A stretch of DNA of 64,000 nt from an uncultured beta proteobacterium. GTDB lineage: Bacteria; Pseudomonadota; Gammaproteobacteria; Burkholderiales; Burkholderiaceae. Positions 47,387 to 57,500 of the stretch are shown here, piece after piece (position 1 is the stretch's first letter; each line of letters opens with the position of its first letter). A model generated the notes under the pieces. It did no database searches. It was not told where the DNA came from and was given only the letters and a program-made list of their open reading frames with translations. Location of the stretch: NCBI GenBank assembly GCA_903875135.1, contig CAIQUZ010000121.1, forward strand, positions 1 to 64,000. Reading direction: 5' to 3'. A program made the position numbers and the translations under genes.

Positions 47387-48586
47387 ATGAATTCGTCAGA
47401 ACTTCGCTCAGCTTTCTCTTTATCGGGGATTTTTGCCTTGCGAATGCTTGGGCTATTTCTCATTTTGCCGATATTTAGTTTGCATGCCCGGGATCTTCCC
47501 AATGGCGATGACGCTACCTTGGTCGGAATTACGATTGGGGTGTATGGCATGGTTCAGGCCTTTTTCCACATACCACTAGGTATTTTGTCTGACAAAATAG
47601 GTCGTCGCTTGGTGGTTATTGGGGGGCTTTTTCTATTTGTACTAGGGGCCGTTATTGCAGCTTCACATGATGATCTTTATTGGATATTGGCGGGACGGGC
47701 TATACAGGGAGCTGGGGCTATTTCTGCAGCCATCACAGCATGGGTTGCTGATTTAACTCGGGAAGAGATTCGAACGCGCGCGATGGCCTTAATCGGGGGG
47801 AGTATCGCCATTAGCTTTGCCATCTCCATCATTATTGCTGCGCCACTTTATCAAGCTTTAGGAATGCCAGGCATTTTTTGGATGATGGCATTCCTAGGAT
47901 TAATTGCGATCTTTGTGGCTTGGCGAGTTGTGCCAAGTGCGGCTATTTCTATTGCACCCCAACCAAACGGCACGGATACGAATGCTAGCCGCTTCTTAAA
48001 GATATTGAGAGACCCAGAGCTTTTCCGCTTAAACATAGGAGTTCTGATTCTGCATGCTTCACAGGTGGCCATGTTTATTGTCATTCCAAAGCTACTGGTT
48101 GCCAATGATTTACCTTTGGAACGACATTGGAAAGTCTATTTATCGGTACTAGTCGCCTCTATTGTGGTGATGGCTCCGATGCTGATGAAGGCAGAAAAGA
48201 AAAATCGTTTGGCACTATTACTGAAGGTGTCCATTGGTCTGATGCTGATCTCTCAAGTGTATTTTGGCGTAGTCCTTTTCGGAAATCAACCGAATATTTG
48301 GCTGATTAGTTTTGGGCTTTTTATCTTCTTTATTGGTTTTAATTTGCTAGAGTCATTACAACCTTCATTAGTTTCTAGATTCTCAGGGGACAATCGTGGG
48401 GCTGGCTTGGGCGTTTATAACACCACCATGTCCATAGGGTTGTTCTTGGGAGGCCTTCTAGGAGGTTGGATTTATGGGCATTTAGGAAGTCTGGCCATCT
48501 TTGAAATTGATTCGGTATTATTACTAGTGTGGCTTATAATTGCAGCAAAGATGTCTGAGCTTCCACCCAAAATTAAAAAAGAATAA
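47387..48586 (+). CDS. MFS transporter (YajR-like)
   Basis: A 399-residue major facilitator with about twelve helices. The N-terminal [21 protein letters not shown] and the loop motif [18 protein letters not shown] match the YajR/drug-efflux group common in betaproteobacteria. There is no C-terminal YAM domain as in E. coli YajR. The substrate is unknown. It is divergent from uvrA, 36 bases away; TATAGT lies eight bases before the ATG. Confidence 0.85.
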   Translation: MNSSELRSAFSLSGIFALRMLGLFLILPIFSLHARDLPNGDDATLVGITIGVYGMVQAFFHIPLGILSDKIGRRLVVIGGLFLFVLGAVIAASHDDLYWILAGRAIQGAGAISAAITAWVADLTREEIRTRAMALIGGSIAISFAISIIIAAPLYQALGMPGIFWMMAFLGLIAIFVAWRVVPSAAISIAPQPNGTDTNASRFLKILRDPELFRLNIGVLILHASQVAMFIVIPKLLVANDLPLERHWKVYLSVLVASIVVMAPMLMKAEKKNRLALLLKVSIGLMLISQVYFGVVLFGNQPNIWLISFGLFIFFIGFNLLESLQPSLVSRFSGDNRGAGLGVYNTTMSIGLFLGGLLGGWIYGHLGSLAIFEIDSVLLLVWLIIAAKMSELPPKIKKE

Positions 48587-48683
48587 ATGCTATTATTTTA
48601 GGGTAAGGGTCTATGTCTTAAAGCTCATCATCAATAAAATATTTGGGTCGAGTGTTCGACATCAATTCATTAGGGGAATTTCC

Positions 48684-49130
48684 ATGGCATCAGTAAATAA
48701 AGTTATCATCGTCGGCAATATTGGTAGGGATCCAGAGACTCGTTATCTACCCAGTGGTGATGCAATCACCAATATTTCAGTTGCAACTTCAGATCGCTAT
48801 AAAGATAAAGCAACAGGTGAAATGAAAGAAACCACCGAATGGCATCGCATCACTTTTTTTGGAAAGTTAGCTGAAATTTCTGCACAGTATTTAAAAAAAG
48901 GTTCACAGGTCTATGTTGAGGGCAAGCTAAGAACGCGCAAATATACTGATCAAGCGGGCGTTGAAAAGTACGCAACAGATATCATTGCTGACTCCATGCA
49001 AATGCTAGGGGGCAAGATGGGAGATTCGAGTAGTTCGATGCCTGCTAGTAGCGCCCCAAGAGAGCGAGCAGCGCCTTCAACGACTGCCAGTTCAAGCCTC
49101 GGTGAAATGGATGATGATATTCCCTTTTGA
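48684..49130 (+). CDS. ssb: Single-stranded DNA-binding protein
   Basis: A 148-residue SSB. The start is the ATG after AGGGGA, giving [20 protein letters not shown]; a longer frame upstream is unsupported. The OB fold (~1-110) includes [16 protein letters not shown] Ser/Ala/Pro-rich linker leads to the acidic tail EMDDDIPF that recruits partner proteins. Adjacency to uvrA across the MFS gene resembles the uvrA-ssb arrangement of many proteobacteria. Confidence 0.97.
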   Translation: MASVNKVIIVGNIGRDPETRYLPSGDAITNISVATSDRYKDKATGEMKETTEWHRITFFGKLAEISAQYLKKGSQVYVEGKLRTRKYTDQAGVEKYATDIIADSMQMLGGKMGDSSSSMPASSAPRERAAPSTTASSSLGEMDDDIPF

Positions 49131-49153
49131 GCAGGGATTCATCGATGTCTTCA

Positions 49154-49293
49154 ATCACCTCATATCTTTTTGTGTCAAAACCATATTTATTGAGACATAT
49201 TTTCTATTGAGGTGATGAAAGCCACTATTTAAGTGTGGTGGCTTCCCATGAATTCCTGGGCATAGATTTTCAGACTTATCTAGTAAGATAAGT
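49154..49293. repeat. Three inverted repeats downstream of ssb
   Basis: IR1: ATCACCTCA (49154-49162) and TGAGGTGAT (49208-49216), with a 45-base interior. IR2: AAGCCAC / GTGGCTT around 49219-49244. IR3: ACTTATCT (49274-49281), loop AGTA, AGATAAGT (49286-49293). They fill most of the 207-base gap between ssb and the next gene. None has a classic T tract. Confidence 0.7.
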
Positions 49294-49337
49294 TCAAACA
49301 ATATTAAATAGCTTGTAAATAGAAAAAAGGAAAGCTG

Positions 49338-49940
49338 ATGAAATCGTTTTTGCATGTTCTCAGTAGTGGAACACCTCAATCAGAAATACAGGGATTTGAT
49401 CCCGCCCAATGGCAAGAGGTTCGGCTTGACTATCGTCCTGGTATTGAAATTGATATAGAAGGATCAATTAATGATTTATCTAAAGTCCCAACGGCCAGTG
49501 TTGATGCGGTGTATTCATTTCATAATATAGTTTATCTTCATGCGCATGAAGTAGTTGCCGTTTTAAAAGAGTTTAAAAGAGTACTGAAGGAAGATGGAAT
49601 TGTTGTTTTATCTTGCCCTGATTTGCAAAGTACTTGCGAAGCCATTGTTGCGGATAAATTGCTCGATCCATTATTTAACAATTCCAATGGTACTCCAATT
49701 GCGCCGATAGATATTTTGTACGGTATTCGAGGAAATCAAGCTCTAGGTATAACCAATATGGATCATCAATGTGGGTTTACCTACTCATCATTATTAGGTG
49801 TATTTTCAGAGGCTGGATTCAAATCCTATTTTGGTGGACGACGACCAGCTTCTTATGATTTGTGGAATGTGGCATTTGCTCAAGAAAAAACAGAGCAAGA
49901 GATGCGAAGTATAGGAAGGCTTTATATACCTTTGCAATAA
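49338..49940 (+). CDS. Class I methyltransferase-like protein
   Basis: A 200-residue protein. VRLDYRPGIEIDIEGSI, VDAVYSFHNIVYLHAHEV, LKEFKRVLKEDGIVVLSCPDLQ, and DILYGIRGNQ...CGFTYSSLLGVFSEAGF match a methyltransferase-11-like family. In relatives the N-terminus is a SAM motif of the type LHVGCG; here it is LHVLSSGTP, so the glycine pattern is weakened. Substrate and activity are unknown. A good AAAGGA Shine-Dalgarno precedes the ATG. Confidence 0.7.
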   Translation: MKSFLHVLSSGTPQSEIQGFDPAQWQEVRLDYRPGIEIDIEGSINDLSKVPTASVDAVYSFHNIVYLHAHEVVAVLKEFKRVLKEDGIVVLSCPDLQSTCEAIVADKLLDPLFNNSNGTPIAPIDILYGIRGNQALGITNMDHQCGFTYSSLLGVFSEAGFKSYFGGRRPASYDLWNVAFAQEKTEQEMRSIGRLYIPLQ

Positions 49941-50091
49941 TGCATTAGAACTGATGGCGAACTTATATGAGGGTAATCGTAATAAGATACTTTTGCATAA
50001 CTAGGGAAGATACCTAGGCCTTCACCTTTTCATATTCTTCAAAACGATGCAAACTTCTACTCTGAAGTAAAAATAATTCAAGGAGAATAAA

Positions 50092-50625
50092 ATGTGGAAA
50101 AAATTGATGAAGGTGTTTGTTATAGGTTTGTTATCAGCACAAGGTTTCGCTGCCTACGGACAACAAGAACCCCCAGTAAATCCGATGGACGCAATTCCTG
50201 ATGTAATGCCTTTTGATATTCCTGTTGGTTTGCAGATAACTGTTGATCGTGCAGAACAACTCATCAATGTGGTGGCGGCCGAGTCAAAAAAACGTAATTG
50301 GAAAATGAATATTGCTGTAGTTGATCCCAGCGGTTATTTAATTGCATTTAAAAGAATGGATGGGGCTCAACTTGCCTCTATTGCTATCGCAGAACATAAA
50401 GCAAGAACTGCGGCAAAGTATCGTCGTGAGACAAAATTGTTTGAAAATGCTGTGAATATACAAAAATTTAATTATGTTTTGTCACTCGATGATGTTATTG
50501 CTTCACGAGGCGGTATTCCTTTAGTTGAAGGTGGAAAATTAATTGGTGCAATTGGTTGTTCTGGAGGTACTGGTTCACAAGATGAAGCTGTCTGTAAAGT
50601 TGCAGCTGCATTAATCAATAAGTAA
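50092..50625 (+). CDS. Secreted HbpS/GlcG-family heme-binding protein
   Basis: A 177-residue protein with a signal peptide (~1-23, KVFVIGLLSAQGFAAYGQQ) and a GlcG/HbpS domain (ITVDRAEQLINVVAAESKKR, IAVVDPSGYLIAFKRMDGA, GGIPLVEGGKLIGAIGCSGG). Members bind heme or degradation products; here it should be periplasmic. It is a single gene with a strong AAGGAG site and its own terminator, bounded by 151 bases upstream. Confidence 0.85.
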   Translation: MWKKLMKVFVIGLLSAQGFAAYGQQEPPVNPMDAIPDVMPFDIPVGLQITVDRAEQLINVVAAESKKRNWKMNIAVVDPSGYLIAFKRMDGAQLASIAIAEHKARTAAKYRRETKLFENAVNIQKFNYVLSLDDVIASRGGIPLVEGGKLIGAIGCSGGTGSQDEAVCKVAAALINK

Positions 50626-50640
50626 TTACTAGGTGAACAA

Positions 50641-50679
50641 AATCAGGCTTGCTATTGTCTAGCAAGCCTGATGTTTTTT
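50641..50679 (+). terminator. Strong terminator overlapping the queF 3' end
   Basis: A perfect 12-bp stem ATCAGGCTTGCT / AGCAAGCCTGAT (50642-50653 and 50661-50672), a seven-base loop, then G and TTTTTT. It terminates the HbpS/GlcG gene. The loop and right arm are the antisense of the last queF codons. Confidence 0.9.
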
Positions 50680-51503
50680 GGAGGATGAGGGTTTGAGTCA
50701 GTTCTGAACGGATTGATATCCAGACCCCCGCGCCTTGTATATCTGGCATAAACCGATAGTTTTGCTGGCTTACACCGCATCTTAATATCACAAAATATTT
50801 TTTCGACACAATGTTCGTGAAACTCTTGGTGATTACGAAATGCAATTAAGTATTTTAATAAGCCTTCTTCATTGACGGGAGAGCCTACGTAATGAATGTA
50901 GATGCTCGCCCAATCCGGTTGAGCTGTCACAGGACAGTTACTACGTAACAAATGAGAATATAAGGTTTGTTCAATCGGGGCTAAAGAAAAAGCTGCACTG
51001 AGCAATTCCGGGTTCGGCTGGCCATCCGGATTAATGTCGATATCGAGACGATCTAAGCTTAAGCCTGGCATTTGCTCAAATGATAGCTTGGACCAATCAC
51101 TTGGAAAAAACAACTGAACTCGAACAGGTCTGCCGGCGACTAAGGATAAATCTTGAGTAATCGTTTGTTGAACACTCTCAATATTATCAAATACAGCATG
51201 ATTAAGACTATTTAAATACAGCTTTAGTGATTTTGATTCTATTAGATTGGGAGAGTCGCAAGGAATTTCAAACTGGGCAATGGCAACTTCAGGCTTCCCT
51301 CTTTTCCCTAACCAAGATAATTCATAGGCATTCCAGATATCGACGCCCATAAAAGGCATCGTTTGACCATAGGGTAATAGTGCACGATTTGTGCTTCTTG
51401 CAATTGGAAATAGCAGATGAGGACTATATTGCTCTGGATTTTGCGATATCTTTCCAAGAGGCGCATCTTCAATTTTTTTAGATGGAGGTTCGGTAGTACT
51501 CAT
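50652..51503 (-). CDS. queF: NADPH-dependent 7-cyano-7-deazaguanine reductase (long form)
   Basis: A 283-residue two-domain QueF. The N-terminal half resembles the E. coli long form (SYDIWNAY-like WNAYELSWLG, and SKSLKLYLNSLNH). The catalytic cysteine is in LLRSNCPVTAQPDWASIYI. FHEHCVEKIFCDI follows. It reduces preQ0 to preQ1 in queuosine synthesis. The last codons overlap a plus-strand terminator. It is the last gene of the ilvA-nucleotidase-queF run. Confidence 0.95.
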   Translation of the reverse strand: MSTTEPPSKKIEDAPLGKISQNPEQYSPHLLFPIARSTNRALLPYGQTMPFMGVDIWNAYELSWLGKRGKPEVAIAQFEIPCDSPNLIESKSLKLYLNSLNHAVFDNIESVQQTITQDLSLVAGRPVRVQLFFPSDWSKLSFEQMPGLSLDRLDIDINPDGQPNPELLSAAFSLAPIEQTLYSHLLRSNCPVTAQPDWASIYIHYVGSPVNEEGLLKYLIAFRNHQEFHEHCVEKIFCDIKMRCKPAKLSVYARYTRRGGLDINPFRTDSNPHPPKNIRLARQ

Positions 51504-51506
51504 AAA

Positions 51507-52415
51507 TTATGGTTTACGTTGATTAGTGATTCCAGAAATAACTTGGCCAGTTGGGGCTACTTCAGACGCCATTTCGCAATGCCCTGTTTGATCATCAAAG
51601 AAAAAATCGGGGGCAAACTCTCTTAAAAAATCACTTTTATTGAGACCTCCTAAAAACATGGCTTCATCGACTTCAATGCCCCAACTCATCAGCGTCCGAA
51701 TTGCTCTTTCATGAGTGGGTGCAGAACGGGCAGTGACCAACGCCGTACGAATCCTCATGGGCGAGTCTTGACTAGAGTTTTGCAATTGCTGTAACGCTTC
51801 CAAGAGGGGTTTAAACGGCCCTGGCGGTAAGGGCGTTTTTGCTAGATGGGTTTCGTGTTGCACAAACGCATCTAGACCTTTTGTTTGGAAAATCTGTTCG
51901 GATTCATCCGAAAACAAAACGGCGTCACCATCAAATGCAATGCGTACCTCATTCGGATTTGACTTCGCAATTTTGACCGACTGGGGATAGACTAGTGCGG
52001 CAGGGAACCCTGCCAAAATGGTTTCTCGGACATCTTGTTCATTGGCCGATAAAAAAAGATTGGCATGTAAAGAACGTAAGTAATGATAGGGTGGGCGCCC
52101 TCGTGTAAAAACACCGCGCTCAAGTTTTAAACCAGCGTGTTCGGCCGACCGAAAGACCCTTAACCCACTGACTGGGTCATTGCGCGACAGGATGACCACC
52201 TCAACCCGTGATTCTGTTGCGGTATTAAACTTTAAGAGTTTTTCGACTAAGGGGAATGCAACTCCCTCTTTGGCCGGTATCGCTAGTCTTTCTTGTTGGA
52301 CTTGCATATAGGCACTATCATTGGTAGCCTCAAACACACGATTCTCCTCTTCAAAATCAAAAAGTGCTCGAGAGGAGATGGCTACGACAAGCTTTCCGGA
52401 TAGTGAAAAACTCAT
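51507..52415 (-). CDS. 5'-nucleotidase
   Basis: A 302-residue protein of the bacterial cytosolic 5'-nucleotidase family. AISSRALFDFEEENRVFEA is near the start. RIAFDGDAVLFSDESEQIF (HAD-like acidic motif) is at ~residue 160, and DFFFDDQTGHCEMAS at the C-terminus. It probably hydrolyses nucleoside monophosphates. It lies two bases downstream of ilvA and three upstream of queF, so the three are one transcript. Confidence 0.85.
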   Translation of the reverse strand: MSFSLSGKLVVAISSRALFDFEEENRVFEATNDSAYMQVQQERLAIPAKEGVAFPLVEKLLKFNTATESRVEVVILSRNDPVSGLRVFRSAEHAGLKLERGVFTRGRPPYHYLRSLHANLFLSANEQDVRETILAGFPAALVYPQSVKIAKSNPNEVRIAFDGDAVLFSDESEQIFQTKGLDAFVQHETHLAKTPLPPGPFKPLLEALQQLQNSSQDSPMRIRTALVTARSAPTHERAIRTLMSWGIEVDEAMFLGGLNKSDFLREFAPDFFFDDQTGHCEMASEVAPTGQVISGITNQRKP

Positions 52416-52417
52416 AG

Positions 52418-53938
52418 CTACTTCAAAAACAGTTGATACGCAGGGTGATCACTTTCATCCCAATAACGATAGCCGGTACCTTTGAGAAAGTCTTTAAACT
52501 CTTTTTTATCTTTAGGCGGAACTTGCATACCCACCAAAATTTTCCCGTAATCAGCGCCATGGTTTCTGTAATGGAAAAGACTAATATTCCAATGTGGAGA
52601 CATTGCGCTGAGGAAATTCATGAGCGCGCCAGGACGTTCCGGAAACTCAAAGCGATATAAGAGTTCATGTTCTGCGAGAGCAGAACGACCCCCAACCATA
52701 TGCCGCAGATGAGATTTTGCTAGCTCATCAGTGGTTAGATCAATGGTATCAAATCCTGATTGAATCAAATCTTGAGCGATTGTGGCACTATCCCCGAATT
52801 GTTGAGTGGCAATACCAATAAAAATATAGGCTTTCTTCGCATCAGAAATTCGGTAATTAAATTCGGTAACATTTCTTTTGCCGATTAAAGAGCAAAAGCG
52901 CTTAAAAGAGCCACGTTCTTCAGGGATTGTTACTGCAAATACAGCCTCTTTGGATTCACCTACATCGGCTCTTTCAGCGACAAATCGTAAGCGACTAAAA
53001 TTCATATTGGCGCCGCAAGCAATGGCAATCAATGTCTTATTCGTACATTTTTCACGAGCAATATAGGACTTCAAGCCAGCAATAGCCAATGCTCCAGCGG
53101 GTTCTAAAATACTGCGCGTATCTGTAAAGACATCATTAATTGCGGCACAAATCGCATCAGTATCGACTGTGATGATTTCATCAACCACTGTTTGGCAAAT
53201 TTTAAAAGTTTCTTTACCGACAAGTTTTACGGCGGTGCCATCTGAGAACAGTCCCACATCTTTTAACTCTACTCGTTTGCCTGCCGCAAGTGATCGCTTC
53301 ATGGCATCTGAGTCGGTGGTTTGGACCCCGATGATTTTAATCTCGGGACGAACTGCTTTGATATACGAGCCGATACCGGCGATCAGGCCGCCGCCGCCAA
53401 TAGCTACAAAAATAGCATCGATGGGGCCTTGATGTTGCCGAAGAATTTCCATGGCAATGGTGCCTTGTCCCGCTATGACTTCTGGATCATCAAATGGGTG
53501 CACAAACGTCAAATGATGTTTTTCCTTTAAGAGGAGGGCATGATCATAGGCGTCGTTATAAGACTCTCCGGATAAAACAATTTTTACCCATTTGCCACCG
53601 CGATCTTTTACCGCATCAATTTTGACCTGTGGCGTCGTTGTAGGCATCACAATCATGGCAGGGCATTCCAGTTTGGAGGCACTCATTGCTACCCCTTGGG
53701 CATGATTGCCGGCTGAGGCTGCAATAACACCTTTTGTCAGCTGCGCCGAACTTAAGTGAGCCATTTTATTATAGGCGCCCCTTAACTTGAACGAAAAAAC
53801 AGGCTGATTATCTTCACGCTTCAATAAGATATTATTATTGAGGCGTGAAGATAATTGATACGCAGTCTCGAGCTCTGTTTCACGAGCTACGTCATAAACT
53901 TTTGCGTTCAGTATTTTTCTTAAATAGTCGTTTGGCAT
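52418..53938 (-). CDS. ilvA: Threonine ammonia-lyase, biosynthetic
   Basis: A 506-residue PLP enzyme converting threonine to 2-oxobutanoate for isoleucine synthesis. The PLP lysine is in FSFKLRGAYNK; SAGNHAQGVA and the glycine-rich IGGGGLIAGIG follow. The C-terminal third has two ACT-like regulatory domains (FPERPGALMNFLSAM), as in the feedback-inhibited biosynthetic form. It heads the minus-strand unit. Confidence 0.96.
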   Translation of the reverse strand: MPNDYLRKILNAKVYDVARETELETAYQLSSRLNNNILLKREDNQPVFSFKLRGAYNKMAHLSSAQLTKGVIAASAGNHAQGVAMSASKLECPAMIVMPTTTPQVKIDAVKDRGGKWVKIVLSGESYNDAYDHALLLKEKHHLTFVHPFDDPEVIAGQGTIAMEILRQHQGPIDAIFVAIGGGGLIAGIGSYIKAVRPEIKIIGVQTTDSDAMKRSLAAGKRVELKDVGLFSDGTAVKLVGKETFKICQTVVDEIITVDTDAICAAINDVFTDTRSILEPAGALAIAGLKSYIAREKCTNKTLIAIACGANMNFSRLRFVAERADVGESKEAVFAVTIPEERGSFKRFCSLIGKRNVTEFNYRISDAKKAYIFIGIATQQFGDSATIAQDLIQSGFDTIDLTTDELAKSHLRHMVGGRSALAEHELLYRFEFPERPGALMNFLSAMSPHWNISLFHYRNHGADYGKILVGMQVPPKDKKEFKDFLKGTGYRYWDESDHPAYQLFLK

Positions 53939-53974
53939 AGTCAGAAGATTATCATAGACGGTCTAGAATACCTG

Positions 53975-54451
53975 ATGGACTCCTTAATACATTCATTTTT
54001 GCAAACATTATCGATCCCTTGGATTGGACTGTCTTCGGTAGGTATACTTTCTTTCTTGTCTGCAACGTTGATACCATTTAGCTCTGAGGCCGTCTTTTTT
54101 GGATATTTAGTGAAGTTTCCAGAAAACGTGTGGGCTTTAATCGGGGTGGCTACAGTCGGTAACTCTTTAGGGGGGGCATTTAACTGGGGGTTGGGATATT
54201 TTTCTAAAAAGACCAAAAATGCATTCAAAAAAGAAACAAACACCGCACCCAAGTCGCGCTGGATCAATTATTTAGAAAAATGGGGTTCAAAAAGCCTACT
54301 TTTCTCTTGGCTTCCATTTTTAGGAGATCCATTGACTGTTGTTGCGGGCTGGTCACATTGGCGTTTTTGGCCATGTTTAATCTACATGACGATCGGCAAA
54401 TGCCTAAGATATGTCGCAATTGCTTACTTTTTTACACTTTCTTCCCATTAA
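53975..54451 (+). CDS. YqaA/DedA-like inner-membrane protein
   Basis: A 158-residue membrane protein of the SNARE-associated (DedA-like) superfamily. FLSATLIPFSSEAVFFGYL, TVGNSLGGAFNWGLGYF, LLFSWLPFLGDPLTVVAGW and GKCLRYVAIAYFF match E. coli YqaA over its whole length. DedA relatives move phospholipids or support membrane energetics; YqaA itself is uncharacterised. TAGAAT ends five bases before the ATG and no Shine-Dalgarno is seen. Confidence 0.85.
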   Translation: MDSLIHSFLQTLSIPWIGLSSVGILSFLSATLIPFSSEAVFFGYLVKFPENVWALIGVATVGNSLGGAFNWGLGYFSKKTKNAFKKETNTAPKSRWINYLEKWGSKSLLFSWLPFLGDPLTVVAGWSHWRFWPCLIYMTIGKCLRYVAIAYFFTLSSH

Positions 54452-54550
54452 GGCTGGAAAAGCTGACGATTACCGTTCTTGCCAAACAATGGAGAGAATT
54501 TGGCAAAGATTTTTACCCTCATTTAGAATAGGCTTTTAGCGAAAAACAAG

Positions 54551-57500
54551 ATGAACGCGCCAATATACTTCGAACCTCCTAAGAATTTGACAAGTTTGCC
54601 ATCTAGACTTCGAGAGATTCCATATAACTACACCTCTTTTTCCGACAAGGAGATCGTGATTCGCATTCTTGGCGAAGAGGCTTGGAAGATCTTAGATGAA
54701 TTGCGCAGTGAGCGAAAGACTGGCCGCTCGGCCAGAATGTTATATGAGGTCTTGGGTGATATTTGGGTAGTTAGCCGCAATCCATATTTACAAGACGATT
54801 TGCTCGATAATCCAAAACGATTAAAAGCGCTGATTGATGCACTCCATCATCGTTTAATAGAAATTGAAAAAAGAATCACACAGGACCTAGAAGATAAGGT
54901 TTCACAACTGGTTCAAGCGGCAAGAGTCGCAGTGCAGAACTTTGCTAAGGACTTTGAGCATGCTAAGGTGCTGCGTATTCGAGCTAAAAAGGTATTGGGC
55001 AAAGTTACCGCCCATGACAATATCGGCTTTGATGGCTTTGTCAGGGTCTCACATGTTACAGATGCGACGGACTGGAGGGTGGAATACCCATTTTTGGTTT
55101 TAACACCTGATAGTGAATTAGAAATCCCTGCCCTCGTCAAAGGTTGTATTGAACTTGGATTAACGATTATTCCTCGTGGGGGTGGAACTGGGTATACCGG
55201 AGGAGCGATTCCCTTAACACCGATGTCAGCGGTGATTAATACGGAAAAGTTAGAAAAGATGAATGCGGTAGAGTTCGAAAGGATTCCTGGCGCGCAAAAA
55301 GATGTAGCAACTATTTTTACAGAAGCCGGTGTCGTCACAAAGCGTGTTGCAGACGCGGCGGATCGCGCTGGACTAGTTTTTGCAGTAGATCCGACCTCCC
55401 TTGAGGCCAGTTGTATCGGTGGCAACATCGCTATGAATGCTGGCGGTAAAAAGGCTGTTCTTTGGGGGACCGCGCTTGATAATTTGCTGTGGTGGAGGAT
55501 GGTAGACCCCGAAGGAAATTGGTTAGAGATCCAAAGGATGGATCATAACCTCAGCAAAATTCATGATGCCCCGGTGGCTACTTTTGAATTGATCTGGTCA
55601 GATGGATCAAAGGCGCCAGGTTTATCAGTTATTAAAAAAGAGACATTAGTCATTGAAGGTCGACGCTTTAGAAAAGTCGGACTTGGTAAAGATGTGACCG
55701 ATAAATTTTTATCTGGATTGCCTGGGATTCAAAAAGAAGGTTGTGATGGATTAATCACTAGTTCGAAATGGGTTTTACACCGGATGCCTAAAGAAGTACG
55801 AACCGTATGTCTAGAGTTCTTTGGTCAAGCTAGAGATGCCATCCCAAGTATTGTGGAAGTAAAAAATTATCTTGATGAGCAAACGAAAAAAGGTGGAGCC
55901 ATTTTGGCTGGCCTTGAGCATTTGGATGAAAAATATTTAAAAGCGGTTGATTATTCAACCAAATCAAAGCGCAACATACTGCCCAAAATGGTATTGATTG
56001 GCGACATTGTTGGGGATGACGCTAATGTCGTAGCAGCTGCCGCTAGTGAGGTTATTCGTATTGCCAACAATCGTGTTGGTGAGGGATTTGTGGCCATTAG
56101 CCCAGAAGCGCGTAAAAAGTTTTGGTTAGATCGTGCAAGGACCGCAGCGATTGCAAGGCATACCAATGCCTTTAAAATTAATGAAGATGTTGTTATTCCA
56201 TTACCCCGTATGGGAGAGTACACCGACGGAATCGAGAAAATCAATATTGAACGATCCATTCAAAATAAACTATTGTTGCTAGATCAGCTTGAAGAGTATT
56301 TTCTTAAAGGCAATTTAGTTTTAGGCAAGACGGATGACGCATCTGAAATACCCTCTGCAGAAATTCTTGAAGATCGCGTCAGTCAAGCTACTCAACTCAT
56401 TCATGAAGTTCGTCATCGTTGGACTGAGTATGCCAATCATGAAGATCAATATTTTGAACAGTTGCAAGATCGAAGAATTCGTGTTTCGTGGAAATTAGAA
56501 GTTCGAGATGTTTTGAATCAGATTTTTATGGGCGCAGTATTTGCACCTATTTTGGCGCAGTGTGCAACGATTCATAAGAGCGTTTTACGCAAACGTGTTT
56601 TTGTGGCTTTGCATATGCACGCAGGTGATGGTAATGTTCACACTAATTTACCAGTCAATTCTGATGACTACGAAATGATGCAAGAAGCGCATGAGGTCGT
56701 TGGTAGAATCATGGTTTTAGCAAGACAGCTAGATGGGGTTATATCTGGTGAGCATGGCATTGGCATTACCAAGTTAGAGTATTTGACAGACGACGAATTA
56801 AAAGAATTTAGGGCCTATAAATTAAAGATTGACCCAGAAGGTCGATTCAATAAAGGTAAACTCATGCCTGGCGGTGACTTGAGTAAGGCATATACTCCCA
56901 GCTTCGGATTAATGGGTCATGAGTCGCTGATTATGCAGCAAAGTGATATAGGTGCAATCTCCGAAAGCATTAAAGATTGTCTGCGCTGTGGGAAATGTAA
57001 GCCTGTCTGTGCTACTCATGTGCCAAGAGCCAACTTACACTACAGTCCACGTAATAAAATATTAGCAACCTCTTTGTTGATTGAAGCGTTTTTATATGAA
57101 GAGCAAACTCGGCGTGGAATATCCATCAAGCATTGGGAAGAGTTTGACGATGTCGCTGCGCACTGCACGGTATGTCATAAGTGTTTAACTCCATGCCCAG
57201 TAAAAATTGATTTTGGTGATGTCACGATGAATATGCGTAATTTATTACGCAAGATGGGTCAAAAGAAATTTCATCCGGGCGCAAGTGCTGCGATGTTCTT
57301 TTTGAACGCCACAAATCCTGAAACCATTAAGTTAGTTAGAAAAGTTATGATTGATTGGGGTTATAAAGCCCAGCGTATTGGGCATCAGCTCTTCAAGCGT
57401 TTAGCAAAACAACAAACACAAAAACCAAAAGGATCCCTAGGTCAAGCGCCGGTCAAAGAACAGGTCGTTCATTTTATTAATAAAAAAATGCCAGGTAATT

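Noticed and set aside
48540..48683. N-terminal extension of SSB
   Set aside because: It reads through the MFS gene end and intergenic DNA. The ATG at 48684 has AGGGGA and the standard MASVNKV start.
54280..54531. Possible frameshift extending the YqaA-type protein into a second frame
   Set aside because: The 158-residue protein already matches E. coli YqaA to its natural C-terminus; the second frame has no family similarity.
54913..55428. 171-codon minus-strand open frame inside the giant oxidoreductase gene
   Set aside because: It is a shadow of the real frame: no recognisable domain, no ribosome site, and the plus-strand protein is clearly conserved throughout.
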